13,950 bases of DNA from Caryophanales bacterium UBA3835 (GCA_002392945.1 DGHZ01000027.1:1-13950); one strand, 5' to 3'. Positions 7,936 through 13,907 are shown, counted from the first letter of the stretch. Program-made: numbers and translations. Notes: generated by a model from the letters alone, not told the origin.

Positions 7936-8985
7936 TTACTTGAGCATAAGCTCATTTTCAATTTCTTCTACAGTTGGAAGACTACTTTTGAAGTTTTCTG
8001 GAATGAGTTTAGATAATTCAAAAGAAGACACTCCAAGTGGCTGAGAAGAAGAATCTAGAGAATACCTTGCTAAAACGTTATCCTTATCTTTACACACAAG
8101 AATTCCAATAGTTTTTTCGTCTCTTTCAGTTTTTAAGATATGATCGACAGCGACTATATATGTTCCTAATTGACCAACAAATTCTGGCTTAAAAGTAGTG
8201 GTTTTAACTTCTAATACAACGTAGGCATGTGCTTGAGTGTTATAAAATAGCATATCTAAAAATTGCTCAGTTTGGCCAACTTGAAGTCGATATTCTCTTC
8301 CGATAAACGCAAAACCTGTCCCAAGTTCTAATAAGAATTTTTGAATGTTGTTAATCAGCGCATCTTTTAATTCTTTCTCTGTATATCTGTCATCTATCGC
8401 TAAAAAATTGAAATTATAAGGATCTTTGATTAATTCATTAGCGAGATCGCTATTTATTTCAGGAAGAGTTGCTTTGAAATTAGTTAACTTATCTTGACTC
8501 CTTTCGTATAAATTTGTGTCTAAAAAGCAAGATAAAACAGACCTAGACCAATTGTTCTCTATTGTTTTTTTGATATAAAACAATCCTTTTTTTGATGAAT
8601 TATTAACTTTGGAAATGATTAATAAAATATGTCCCCACGGTATGCTTGTAATTTGCGCAGCAAGTTGCTGCGTAATTATATTTTCAGGAAACAATTCATA
8701 GAATTGTCGCATGCATTGTAGATTTCTTGGCGACAAACCTGTTGAATTTGGAAATGCATTTCTTAAGTCTTTAGACAAAGATTCATAAAACTTGCTCCCC
8801 CATCTAGATTCACTTTTCATTTTTACTATGTCTCTCCCTAATGACCAATAAAAATGAATGAGTTCGCTATTAACTTTTATAGCAGCCTTGATTTGAGATT
8901 GCTTATATCTCTTTTTTAAATCAACTATCCAGTTTTGATATTCTTCATCATAGATGGATAGAACTTTTTCACTAACATCTTTCAT
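7936..8985 (-). CDS. DUF1016 / YhcG-family PDDEXK nuclease
   Basis: A 349-residue protein of the YhcG (DUF1016) family: an N-terminal helical domain (about 12-160) followed by a PDDEXK-type nuclease domain (about 180-340). The catalytic pattern is intact: D244 in QFLDMLFYN, the E-x-K pair E259/K261 in VVLEVKT, and Q272 in PEFVGQLGTY. N-terminal family marks are FYWSLGRDIV (about 45-54), LSPRNLQCMRQFY (84-96), QQLAAQ (106-111) and IPWGHILLI (115-123). Length is normal. A strong AGGAGG (8995-9000) sits 9 bases before the ATG. Members are often seen in accessory regions and near restriction systems, but the biological role is not established, so a defence or mobile-element role is only a possibility. 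A decayed second copy lies immediately downstream, and a candidate structured RNA lies upstream. Confidence 0.9.
   Translation of the reverse strand: MKDVSEKVLSIYDEEYQNWIVDLKKRYKQSQIKAAIKVNSELIHFYWSLGRDIVKMKSESRWGSKFYESLSKDLRNAFPNSTGLSPRNLQCMRQFYELFPENIITQQLAAQITSIPWGHILLIISKVNNSSKKGLFYIKKTIENNWSRSVLSCFLDTNLYERSQDKLTNFKATLPEINSDLANELIKDPYNFNFLAIDDRYTEKELKDALINNIQKFLLELGTGFAFIGREYRLQVGQTEQFLDMLFYNTQAHAYVVLEVKTTTFKPEFVGQLGTYIVAVDHILKTERDEKTIGILVCKDKDNVLARYSLDSSSQPLGVSSFELSKLIPENFKSSLPTVEEIENELMLK
8656..8672. repeat. 17-bp palindrome, copy 3, inside the nuclease gene
   Basis: CGCAGCAA, central G, TTGCTGCG: a perfect dyad embedded in the coding sequence. On the minus strand it covers the codons for T-Q-Q-L-A-A (residues 105-110), in the same register as copies 1 and 2. 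GC content is high for this AT-rich gene. Confidence 0.75.
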
Positions 8986-9010
8986 TATTTTTTACCTCCT
9001 ATAGTTAGCG

Positions 9011-9066
9011 ATGGTGTTTTTAGAAGATAAATAAAAGCCATCCGTTTCTCATGATAAAAACACCAT
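9011..9066 (-). promoter_or_regulatory. Competing leader helices upstream of the DUF1016 gene
   Basis: A perfect 12-bp inverted repeat pairs 9055-9066 (TAAAAACACCAT) with 9011-9022 (ATGGTGTTTTTA), ending 10 bases before the AGGAGG of the nuclease gene. The same middle arm (9059-9065) can instead pair with TGGTGTT at 9108-9114, and GCCATCC (9037-9043) can pair with GGATGGC (9132-9138). These two structures exclude each other, as in attenuators or riboswitch-type leaders. No ligand class is recognised. The complementarity is plain in the sequence, but its regulatory role is inference. Confidence 0.45.
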
Positions 9067-9390
9067 TAATGTAATCAACAACTAATATCCCTATTAGCCT
9101 CAACTACTGGTGTTACATCACTGATTCAGTTGGATGGCCACATGTTCAGATTGATAATCTGTGTGGAGCGAAAGAATATACATTAATTTAGCAGCGTCTA
9201 CGTACGGCGGCCTCTTCTAACTAAACCCAATATTCTCTGGGCGATACTTTCCACATTACTAGTACCTAACACGCATACTAGTAGTTCAATATATGGGTGC
9301 CCTCTTCTCGTTTTAAGCCAAGTTTATACCTACTCCCGCAGTATTTCATGCTTCGGTCTTGTGGCGCGTTTTAAGTCTGCATATAACGAA
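9028..9390 (-). ncRNA. Candidate structured non-coding RNA of unknown class
   Basis: No reading frame of note covers this stretch, yet 9200-9370 is visibly richer in G and C than other gaps in this window and is full of hairpins: ACTAGTA/TACTAGT (9259-9265 with 9277-9283), CCCA/TGGG (about 9226-9241), CAGATT/AATCTG (9147-9161) extended by CCACA/TGTGG, and CTAATA/TATTAG closed by four bases (9082-9097). Two short motifs occur twice: CTTAAAACG (near 9310 and 9368) and AGAAGAGG (near 9211 and 9302). On the minus strand a promoter lies at 9398-9426, and the 3' end has nested arms GCCATCC/GGATGGC followed by TTTTATTT (9036-9029). I looked for and did not find tmRNA, RNase P, SRP, T-box or group II domain V signatures. 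It could be a free RNA or a long 5' leader of the nuclease gene; the opposite strand is not excluded. Confidence 0.5.
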
Positions 9391-9397
9391 CATATTT

Positions 9398-9426
9398 ATT
9401 TTAAAACAATTTGTTGAGCCATGCAA
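9398..9426 (-). promoter_or_regulatory. Candidate promoter of the structured RNA
   Basis: On the minus strand a -35 TTGCAT (9421-9426), 17-bp spacer and -10 TAAAAT (9398-9403) predict a start near 9390. It lies just past the terminator of the upstream membrane-protein pair, as expected for an independent transcription unit. Confidence 0.5.
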
Positions 9427-9452
9427 AATAAAACCGCTTAATATAAGCGGTT
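9424..9452 (-). terminator. Intrinsic terminator of the membrane-protein pair
   Basis: Nine-base arms AACCGCTTA (9432-9440) and TAAGCGGTT (9444-9452) are perfectly complementary. On the minus strand the stem is followed by TTATTTT. It lies 20 bases after the stop at 9473. The + strand side has only AATATGTTTTA, so direction is best read as minus. Confidence 0.8.
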
Positions 9453-9472
9453 AATATGTTTTATATTATTTG

Positions 9473-9757
9473 TTATTCTTTAACTTCTTTTTTTAAGTTA
9501 TTTAGAACGAAGCTAATGATTAACCAGAAGAATAATCCTGCTCCTAAAGTGGCTAAGGATATCCATCCATCTTGAGGCTCAAAGCTTAAGAAGCCTTCTC
9601 CTTTAATGGAACTAGCAATGCAGTCGATTAACCACATTAATGCGCTAGCACCGTAGATAATTGTAAGTATATCTAAGTGTAATGCTTTTCTGTCTCTAAA
9701 AAAGAACCATAATACTGCAGCAATTAATGCTAAACCCAAAGTTGTTAAGAAATACAT
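9473..9757 (-). CDS. Conserved small membrane protein, unknown function (pair member B)
   Basis: A 94-residue hydrophobic protein with three probable membrane helices: about 2-20 (FLTTLGLALIAAVLWFFF), about 29-49 (ILTIIYGASALMWLIDCI) and about 68-88 (LATLGAGLFFWLIISFVL). The N-terminal helix is followed by the positive RDRK, and the tail is charged (NNLKKEVKE). I do not know a function. I recall similar small proteins encoded beside the partner below in other Bacillota genomes, but cannot name a family. Its ATG overlaps the partner's stop as TAATG, and a GGAG lies 8 bases before the ATG. Production of the two is therefore tightly coupled and a membrane complex is plausible (inference). Confidence 0.8.
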   Translation of the reverse strand: MYFLTTLGLALIAAVLWFFFRDRKALHLDILTIIYGASALMWLIDCIASSIKGEGFLSFEPQDGWISLATLGAGLFFWLIISFVLNNLKKEVKE

Positions 9758-10173
9758 TATTTTGCTCCTTCTTTTTTAGCTTCTGGAAGAGCTTTTCTTC
9801 TTTTATATTTAATATAGTCACTAACAAGAACTCCAATACCCCAAACAGCAACTAAAATGCCAAGCATAGCAACGCCAACTGTGCCCATTTCTTTAAGCAT
9901 ATCTATTGTTCCGCCTTCGCTAATAGCGGTGAAGAATGGTGGGAATGGAACGATTTCTCCGTGAATGATATGTTCAATTGCTAAAATAAAGCTTCCAGCA
10001 AATAACATTAATTCTAAATAAGCAAGTTTCTTGCTCCATTTGGTATCAGAGCCAAATTTTTCAATTTTAGGAGCGATACCTGCGTTTTCTTTTTTCTTTT
10101 CTGAATGTTTAACAGCGTGACGGGCAACCGCAACACCAATTCCTGCAGCAGCACTAACAACAAAACATGCCAT
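9757..10173 (-). CDS. Conserved small membrane protein, unknown function (pair member A)
   Basis: A 138-residue protein that begins MACFVVSAAAGIGVAV, a hydrophobic N-terminal stretch with a Cys at position 3, then a basic cytoplasm-like region (HSEKKKEN, about 24-31). Two helices follow near 51-68 (AYLELMLFAGSFILAIEH) and 95-117 (GTVGVAMLGILVAVWGIGVLV), and the C-terminus is strongly basic (KYKRRKALPEAKK). The segment between the helices, EHIIHGEIVPFPPFFTAI, contains His and Pro residues that I recall as conserved in relatives. No enzymatic motif is recognised. It has a good Shine-Dalgarno (AAGGAG, 10 bases before the ATG) and its own promoter upstream. The next gene overlaps its stop by one base. 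Function unknown. Confidence 0.82.
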   Translation of the reverse strand: MACFVVSAAAGIGVAVARHAVKHSEKKKENAGIAPKIEKFGSDTKWSKKLAYLELMLFAGSFILAIEHIIHGEIVPFPPFFTAISEGGTIDMLKEMGTVGVAMLGILVAVWGIGVLVSDYIKYKRRKALPEAKKEGAK

Positions 10174-10203
10174 AATTAATAATCTCCTTGTTAACTAATA
10201 GTT

Positions 10204-10232
10204 ATTCTATATAATTTACCTATCTAATTCAA
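10204..10232 (-). promoter_or_regulatory. Promoter of the membrane-protein pair
   Basis: On the minus strand there is a -35 TTGAAT (10227-10232), exactly 17 bp, and a -10 TAGAAT (10204-10209). The predicted start is near 10197, giving a leader of about 24 bases that holds the AAGGAG. It sits directly after the sirtuin stop codon (10238), with no terminator seen between. Confidence 0.6.
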
Positions 10233-10237
10233 AACTT

Positions 10238-10966
10238 TTATATATAAAGTTGAGAGAATACTTCTCCAACAGGTTTATTGATTTCTAATACATTACCAAA
10301 ATGGATATCTAATTTGTCTTTATTAATGACCACAATATTGGTGCCGCCGTAATATCTAATTAATCCACTAGCTGGATAAACGCTTAAAGAAGTACCAGCA
10401 ACAATTAATAAGTCAGCGTGTTCTAAAGCGTTTACACTAGCTTCTAAAACAAATTGATCTAATGGTTCTTCATATAAAACGACTTCAGGTTTAATTATTC
10501 CTCCACAATGAGGGCATTTAGGAACTCCTATAGAGTTCTCCACAACTGATAAATCAAATTTTTCATTACAGTTCATACAATAATTTCTATGAATTGAGCC
10601 ATGCAATTCTAAAACGTTTTTTGAACCCGCTAATTGATGTAAACCATCAATATTTTGAGTTATAACAACTAGATTCTTTTTCTTTTCTAGATTTGCTAAA
10701 AATTTATGAGCGGCATTAGGCTTCGCGGATTTATTGATCATAAATTCTTTATAGAATTGATAAAAAGTATCTGTATGATTCATAAAATATGTGTGGGAAA
10801 GCATCTCTTCATAAGGACGACCATATTTTGAGTGGAGTTGATATAGCCCGTCTTTACTTCTAAAATCTTTGATCCCACTTTCAGTGGATACACCTGCTCC
10901 ACCAAAAAAGACAATATTTTTAGATGTATCTATTAAATGCTGTAGCCTAGAAATTTGTATATCCAT
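10238..10966 (-). CDS. cobB: NAD-dependent protein deacylase, Sir2 family (sirtuin)
   Basis: A 242-residue cytoplasmic sirtuin that removes acyl groups from lysines, consuming NAD+ and releasing nicotinamide and O-acyl-ADP-ribose. Motifs: GAGVSTESGIKDFR (23-36), TQNIDGLH (103-110), catalytic H122 in ELHGS, four zinc cysteines C130, C133, C151 and C154 in two CxxC pairs, GTSLSVYPA (191-199) and VVIN (212-215). The Y-x-x-R pair typical of desuccinylases is not obvious, which favours a deacetylase. I chose ATG 10966. A longer frame reaching 11104 adds 46 hydrophobic, unrelated residues and would run through the neighbouring gene's promoter and coding start. No Shine-Dalgarno is present, and a TATAAT lies 12 bases upstream, so the transcript should be nearly leaderless. 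Confidence 0.92.
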   Translation of the reverse strand: MDIQISRLQHLIDTSKNIVFFGGAGVSTESGIKDFRSKDGLYQLHSKYGRPYEEMLSHTYFMNHTDTFYQFYKEFMINKSAKPNAAHKFLANLEKKKNLVVITQNIDGLHQLAGSKNVLELHGSIHRNYCMNCNEKFDLSVVENSIGVPKCPHCGGIIKPEVVLYEEPLDQFVLEASVNALEHADLLIVAGTSLSVYPASGLIRYYGGTNIVVINKDKLDIHFGNVLEINKPVGEVFSQLYI

Positions 10967-10978
10967 ATCTATAATTAT

Positions 10979-11008
10979 ATTATACCTACAAAGATTATTA
11001 TGTATAAT
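10979..11008. promoter_or_regulatory. Overlapping divergent promoters for sirtuin and PlsC-like gene
   Basis: ATTATAC (10979-10985) and GTATAAT (11002-11008) form an inverted repeat. For the + strand gene, -35 TTATAC (10980-10985), 17 bp and -10 TATAAT (11003-11008) place the start about 3 bases before its ATG. For the minus strand gene, -35 TTATAC (11002-11007), 17 bp and -10 TATAAT (10979-10984) place the start about 6 bases before its ATG. Each -35 overlaps the other's -10, so the two polymerases cannot bind together. Confidence 0.55.
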
Positions 11009-11017
11009 AATTGTTGT

Positions 11018-11875
11018 ATGTATTTTGATCCTCAGACCACTAAATATCCATACCCAGAATTTACTGATGAACATTATATTAATGTAATTGAAAAGACCCA
11101 TCATGTAGTTGATGAAAATTATCCATATATTGATAATAGTAAATATTTTAGATTTAAAAGGTTTTGGGTTCGCTTTTTATTAAACGTTATCGTTTTTCCA
11201 GTTGCTAAAATCTGGTATGGGTTAAAAGTAAAAGGCAAAAAGAATCTTAAAAACCATAAAGATATTATTAAAAATGGTGTAATTAGTGTTTCTAATCATA
11301 TTGCCTTTTGGGACTATATATTTTTAATGCGAACAATTAACCACATTCGACCAAATGTTTTAGTGTGGGCTCCAAACATTAACGGCCCTTCTGGTGGGGT
11401 GATGAGATTAGTAGGTGGAATACCAATACCAGAAAATAATTTAAAAGCGACGATGAAATATTATTCTGCAATTGATAAATTAGTTAATGTAGATCACGGA
11501 TGGCTACATATTTATCCTGAAGGGAGTATGTGGGAATATTACGCACCAATTAGACCATTTAAAAGAGGAAGTAGTTTCTTTGCTGTTCAATTTAATAAAC
11601 CGATCATCCCTATTGCTTATTCATATAGAAAGCCATCATGGTTTAGAAAAAAGATTTTAAAACAAATCGCTACAATTACTATTAATGTTGGAGATCCTAT
11701 TTTCCCTAATAATAACATCATTGATAAAAGCGAAAGAGAATTAGATTTAACTAGTAGAGTTCATAAAAAAGTCTGTGAATTAGCGGGAATAGAAAACAAT
11801 ATTTATCCAAGCATTTTTGATCACTCCAAAAGAGTGGACTACTATTCACTTAAGAAGAAAGAAACTTGTAAATAA
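11018..11875 (+). CDS. PlsC-like lysophospholipid acyltransferase
   Basis: A 285-residue member of the PlsC/LPLAT family, which esterifies 1-acylglycerol-3-phosphate or a related lysolipid with acyl-CoA or acyl-ACP at the membrane. It has the catalytic HX4D motif NHIAFWD (H94, D99), a second block with GGIPIP (about 133-138), and YPEGS (166-170) in place of the classic FPEGT. One hydrophobic stretch (about 50-66, WVRFLLNVIVFPVAKIW) may anchor it. The N-terminal 45 residues before this are longer than in many PlsC proteins. Upstream in-frame ATGs at 10955 and 11000 lie in or before the promoter; the TATAAT at 11003-11008 favours ATG 11018 and an almost leaderless transcript. The substrate is not fixed by sequence, so I give no gene symbol. 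Confidence 0.82.
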   Translation: MYFDPQTTKYPYPEFTDEHYINVIEKTHHVVDENYPYIDNSKYFRFKRFWVRFLLNVIVFPVAKIWYGLKVKGKKNLKNHKDIIKNGVISVSNHIAFWDYIFLMRTINHIRPNVLVWAPNINGPSGGVMRLVGGIPIPENNLKATMKYYSAIDKLVNVDHGWLHIYPEGSMWEYYAPIRPFKRGSSFFAVQFNKPIIPIAYSYRKPSWFRKKILKQIATITINVGDPIFPNNNIIDKSERELDLTSRVHKKVCELAGIENNIYPSIFDHSKRVDYYSLKKKETCK

Positions 11876-11893
11876 TTAAATTATTTATATAAT
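11866..11893 (+). promoter_or_regulatory. Promoter giving a nearly leaderless PTS_EIIC_2 transcript
   Basis: -35 TTGTAA (11866-11871), 16-bp spacer and a perfect -10 TATAAT (11888-11893). The predicted start near 11900 is only about 5 bases before the ATG at 11905, and there is no Shine-Dalgarno. The -35 overlaps the last codons of the upstream acyltransferase. Confidence 0.6.
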
Positions 11894-11904
11894 AATTAAC
11901 TTGT

Positions 11905-13065
11905 ATGGAAGAAAAAAGAGAAAAACAAGTACTTAGTTTCTTAATGAAAACCCTTAATGGGATGGCCTATGGCTTATTCGCTACTTTAATCGTAGGAACG
12001 ATTTTCGCTACTATTGGTAAGCTATTTGGTTACGGGGCAGAAACGAGTAAGTTTTGCGCTTTTATGCTCCATATGTTTAACGGACATACTACTGAAAGTG
12101 GTAACTGGCTTGGTATAGCCACTATCTTACAATATATGACCGGGTCTGGAATTGGAGTTGGTATTGCTTTAGCCTTAAAATTTGACGCTCTTAAAACTAT
12201 AGTTTTAGCAGCAGTAGGAGAAATAGCGGCCTGTACTTCTTTAGGAACTTCGTTTATCACAAGTCCAGGAAGTATTGATCATCTAGCTTTTAAATTCCAA
12301 GTTGGTGACCCATTAACAATTTATTTAGTGTGTATTGGTGTTGCTTTAGCAATGAAATACGTTATTAGAAAGAAAACGCCAGTTGATATTATTATTATTC
12401 CGCTTTTTGGAGTAGCCGCTGGAACTTTATTATCTTTAGGAATTAGATATCCTGCTATTAGTGTGACTTACGCTGTGCAGTGGTTAGTGGGTACTAGTAC
12501 CCAGGCTGTTCCATTTGTCGCAGGAATGGTGGTGGCAGTTCTTATGGGTATGGCGCTTACCGCTCCGATTAGTAGCGCAGCAATTGCGGCAATGATCTTT
12601 GTTATTAAACCAGATACTGATCCAAATATTATTCCTGGTTTATTAATCGCTAGTGGTGCAGCAGTTGTAGGCTGTTCAACACAAATGATTGGCTTTGCGG
12701 TGCAATCTAGAAAAGACAATAATATTGGCACGGTTATTTCAATTGGTATTGGCACATCAATGCTTCAATTTAAGAATATTCTTAAAAAACCTTTAATTTG
12801 GTTACCTACAATTATTGCTAGTGCAATCTTAGGACCAATCTCAACTTGTTGGTTACGATTAGAATGTATGGGTGCTAGCGCTGGTATGGGTACAGCAGGA
12901 CTTGTTGGTCAAATAGGGACTATCGATTCTATGGGTGTAGCTAACTGGCAAGTATGGGTTGGAATATTTGGGTTGATGATTATTCTTCCAGGAGTGTTAG
13001 TCTTCTTTATTGATTTATTATTTAGAAAATTAGGCTGGATTAAAGAAGGCGACTTAACTGTTTGA
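11905..13065 (+). CDS. PTS_EIIC_2 (PfoR-like) membrane protein
   Basis: A 386-residue polytopic protein with roughly ten helices and many small residues, of the EIIC-like family Pfam PTS_EIIC_2. Recognisable stretches are MTGSGIGVGIALALKFD, VGEIAACTSLG, VAAGTLLSLGIRYPAIS, MALTAPISSAAIAAMI and GMGTAGLVGQIGTI. Its length suits a lone IIC unit. No EIIA or EIIB domain is fused or encoded nearby, so it may not be a normal sugar phosphotransferase permease. Clostridium PfoR, linked to toxin gene regulation, belongs to this family. The substrate is unknown; calling it a permease or sensor is family knowledge plus inference. It starts with a charged cytoplasmic tail (MEEKREKQ). The next gene begins 1 base after its TGA, so they are co-transcribed. 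Confidence 0.82.
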   Translation: MEEKREKQVLSFLMKTLNGMAYGLFATLIVGTIFATIGKLFGYGAETSKFCAFMLHMFNGHTTESGNWLGIATILQYMTGSGIGVGIALALKFDALKTIVLAAVGEIAACTSLGTSFITSPGSIDHLAFKFQVGDPLTIYLVCIGVALAMKYVIRKKTPVDIIIIPLFGVAAGTLLSLGIRYPAISVTYAVQWLVGTSTQAVPFVAGMVVAVLMGMALTAPISSAAIAAMIFVIKPDTDPNIIPGLLIASGAAVVGCSTQMIGFAVQSRKDNNIGTVISIGIGTSMLQFKNILKKPLIWLPTIIASAILGPISTCWLRLECMGASAGMGTAGLVGQIGTIDSMGVANWQVWVGIFGLMIILPGVLVFFIDLLFRKLGWIKEGDLTV

Positions 13066-13066
13066 T

Positions 13067-13774
13067 ATGGATAAAAGATTTTCCCGATTAGAGGCTCTAA
13101 TTGGAAAAAATAATTTAGATAAAATCAAAACTAAGAAAGTGATTGTTTTTGGCGCTGGTGGAGTAGGTGGATTTGTTGTAGAATCACTTGCTAGAAGTGG
13201 GTTAGAGGATATAACTATTGTTGATAACGATATAGTCGAAGAATCCAATATTAATAGACAAATTATCGCTACTAGTGATTCTCTTGGTAAAAGCAAAGTA
13301 GAAGTTATGAAAGACAGGGTACTTTCTATTAATAGAAATTCTCATGTTACTGCGATCCAAAAATTCTATCTTCCAGAAAATGAAGAGGAATTTGATTTTT
13401 CTAAGTATGATTATGTGATTGATTGCGTTGATACAGTGAGTGCAAAAATATCAATTATTTGTAGGGCAAAAAGTTTAGGCATTCCTGTTATCTCTGCTTT
13501 AGGAGCAGGAAATAAATTAGACCCATCAAAATTACTGGTTGCTGATATTTATAAAACCGAATATGACCCACTTGCTAAAGTGATTAGAAAAGAACTTAGA
13601 AATAGGGGTATTAAGGGAGTGAAAGTTGTTTATTCTTCGGAGTCGCCTGTTAATATTGTCGTTGATGAAAAAGAACATGGAAGACACTCTCCTGCTAGTG
13701 CAATCTTTGTTCCTGTTGCTATGGGAATACTTATTGCTAAAACTGTAATTGATGATTTGTTGACACAAAATTAA
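13067..13774 (+). CDS. tcdA: tRNA threonylcarbamoyladenosine dehydratase TcdA
   Basis: A 235-residue E1-like ThiF-fold enzyme that uses ATP to convert t6A37 of ANN-decoding tRNAs to the cyclic form ct6A. The N-terminal RFSRLEALIG is the family's usual opening. The nucleotide-binding loop GAGGVGG (29-35), the acidic pair in IVDNDIVEESNINRQ (51-65, with the conserved SNxNRQ arginine) and DCVDT (119-123) follow. Length is slightly short of the E. coli enzyme (about 268), with most of the shortening at the C-terminus. It is separated by 1 base from the upstream membrane gene and has no clear Shine-Dalgarno of its own, so coupled translation is likely. A tRNA gene follows 58 bases downstream, a thematic but possibly accidental link. 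Confidence 0.9.
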   Translation: MDKRFSRLEALIGKNNLDKIKTKKVIVFGAGGVGGFVVESLARSGLEDITIVDNDIVEESNINRQIIATSDSLGKSKVEVMKDRVLSINRNSHVTAIQKFYLPENEEEFDFSKYDYVIDCVDTVSAKISIICRAKSLGIPVISALGAGNKLDPSKLLVADIYKTEYDPLAKVIRKELRNRGIKGVKVVYSSESPVNIVVDEKEHGRHSPASAIFVPVAMGILIAKTVIDDLLTQN

Positions 13775-13791
13775 TTTATTTAAGAAATAAC

Positions 13792-13820
13792 TTGATTTAT
13801 ACATTGTCTTTTAAGATAAT
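13792..13820 (+). promoter_or_regulatory. Promoter of the tRNA cluster
   Basis: -35 TTGATT (13792-13797), 17-bp spacer and -10 GATAAT (13815-13820). The predicted start near 13827 is 5 bases before tRNA-Asp. Another TTGACA (13760-13765) in the tail of tcdA has only a poor -10 (AGAAAT, 13783-13788). Confidence 0.55.
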
Positions 13821-13831
13821 ATATTAGCGTT

Positions 13832-13907
13832 GGACCAGTGGTGTAGCGGTTAACATGTCTCCCTGTCACGGAGAAGATCGCGGGTTCGATTCCCGTCTGG
13901 TCCGCCA
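13832..13907 (+). tRNA. tRNA-Asp (anticodon GTC)
   Basis: A full cloverleaf: acceptor GGACCAG (13832-13838) with CTGGTCC (13897-13903), discriminator G, and encoded CCA (13905-13907). The anticodon stem is TCTCC/GGAGA around loop CTGTCAC, giving anticodon GTC. The T arm is GCGGGTTCGATTCCCGT. The encoded CCA means no tailing is needed. Confidence 0.97.

Noticed and set aside
9028..9390. tmRNA, RNase P RNA, SRP RNA, T-box or group II intron in the gene-free stretch
   Set aside because: None of the invariant motifs was found on either strand: no tRNA-like T arm, no GAGGAAAGTC core (only a poor GTGGAAAGTAT), no GGAAGCAG SRP loop, no T-box GGTACCGCG and no domain V pattern.
7936..9430. Insertion sequence, retron or CRISPR-related element at the nuclease locus
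   Set aside because: No transposase, reverse transcriptase, regularly spaced repeats or target-site duplications are visible. The repeats present are explained by gene duplication and the coding palindrome.
10955..11017. Upstream starts at 10955 and 11000 for the PlsC-like gene
   Set aside because: They would place the promoter TATAAT inside or after the start codon, and 10955 would overlap the sirtuin coding start. No ribosome site supports them.
10238..11104. Longer sirtuin with a 46-residue hydrophobic N-terminal extension
   Set aside because: The extension is unlike the family, runs through the divergent promoter and the start of the PlsC-like gene, and has no ribosome binding site. ATG 10966 gives the standard N-terminus.
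12030..12755. Minus-strand open frames inside the PTS_EIIC_2 gene
   Set aside because: They lie opposite a strongly supported membrane gene, give Pro/Ile-rich low-complexity translations and have no ribosome sites. They are shadows.
13063..13065. Possible TGA-as-Trp code (Mycoplasma-like)
   Set aside because: TGA ends the PTS_EIIC_2 gene exactly where tcdA begins, and all conserved tryptophans seen are TGG.
13054..13804. Minus-strand open frames opposite tcdA
   Set aside because: They are shadows of a gene with clear ThiF/TcdA motifs, with Ser/Asn-rich translations and no family resemblance.
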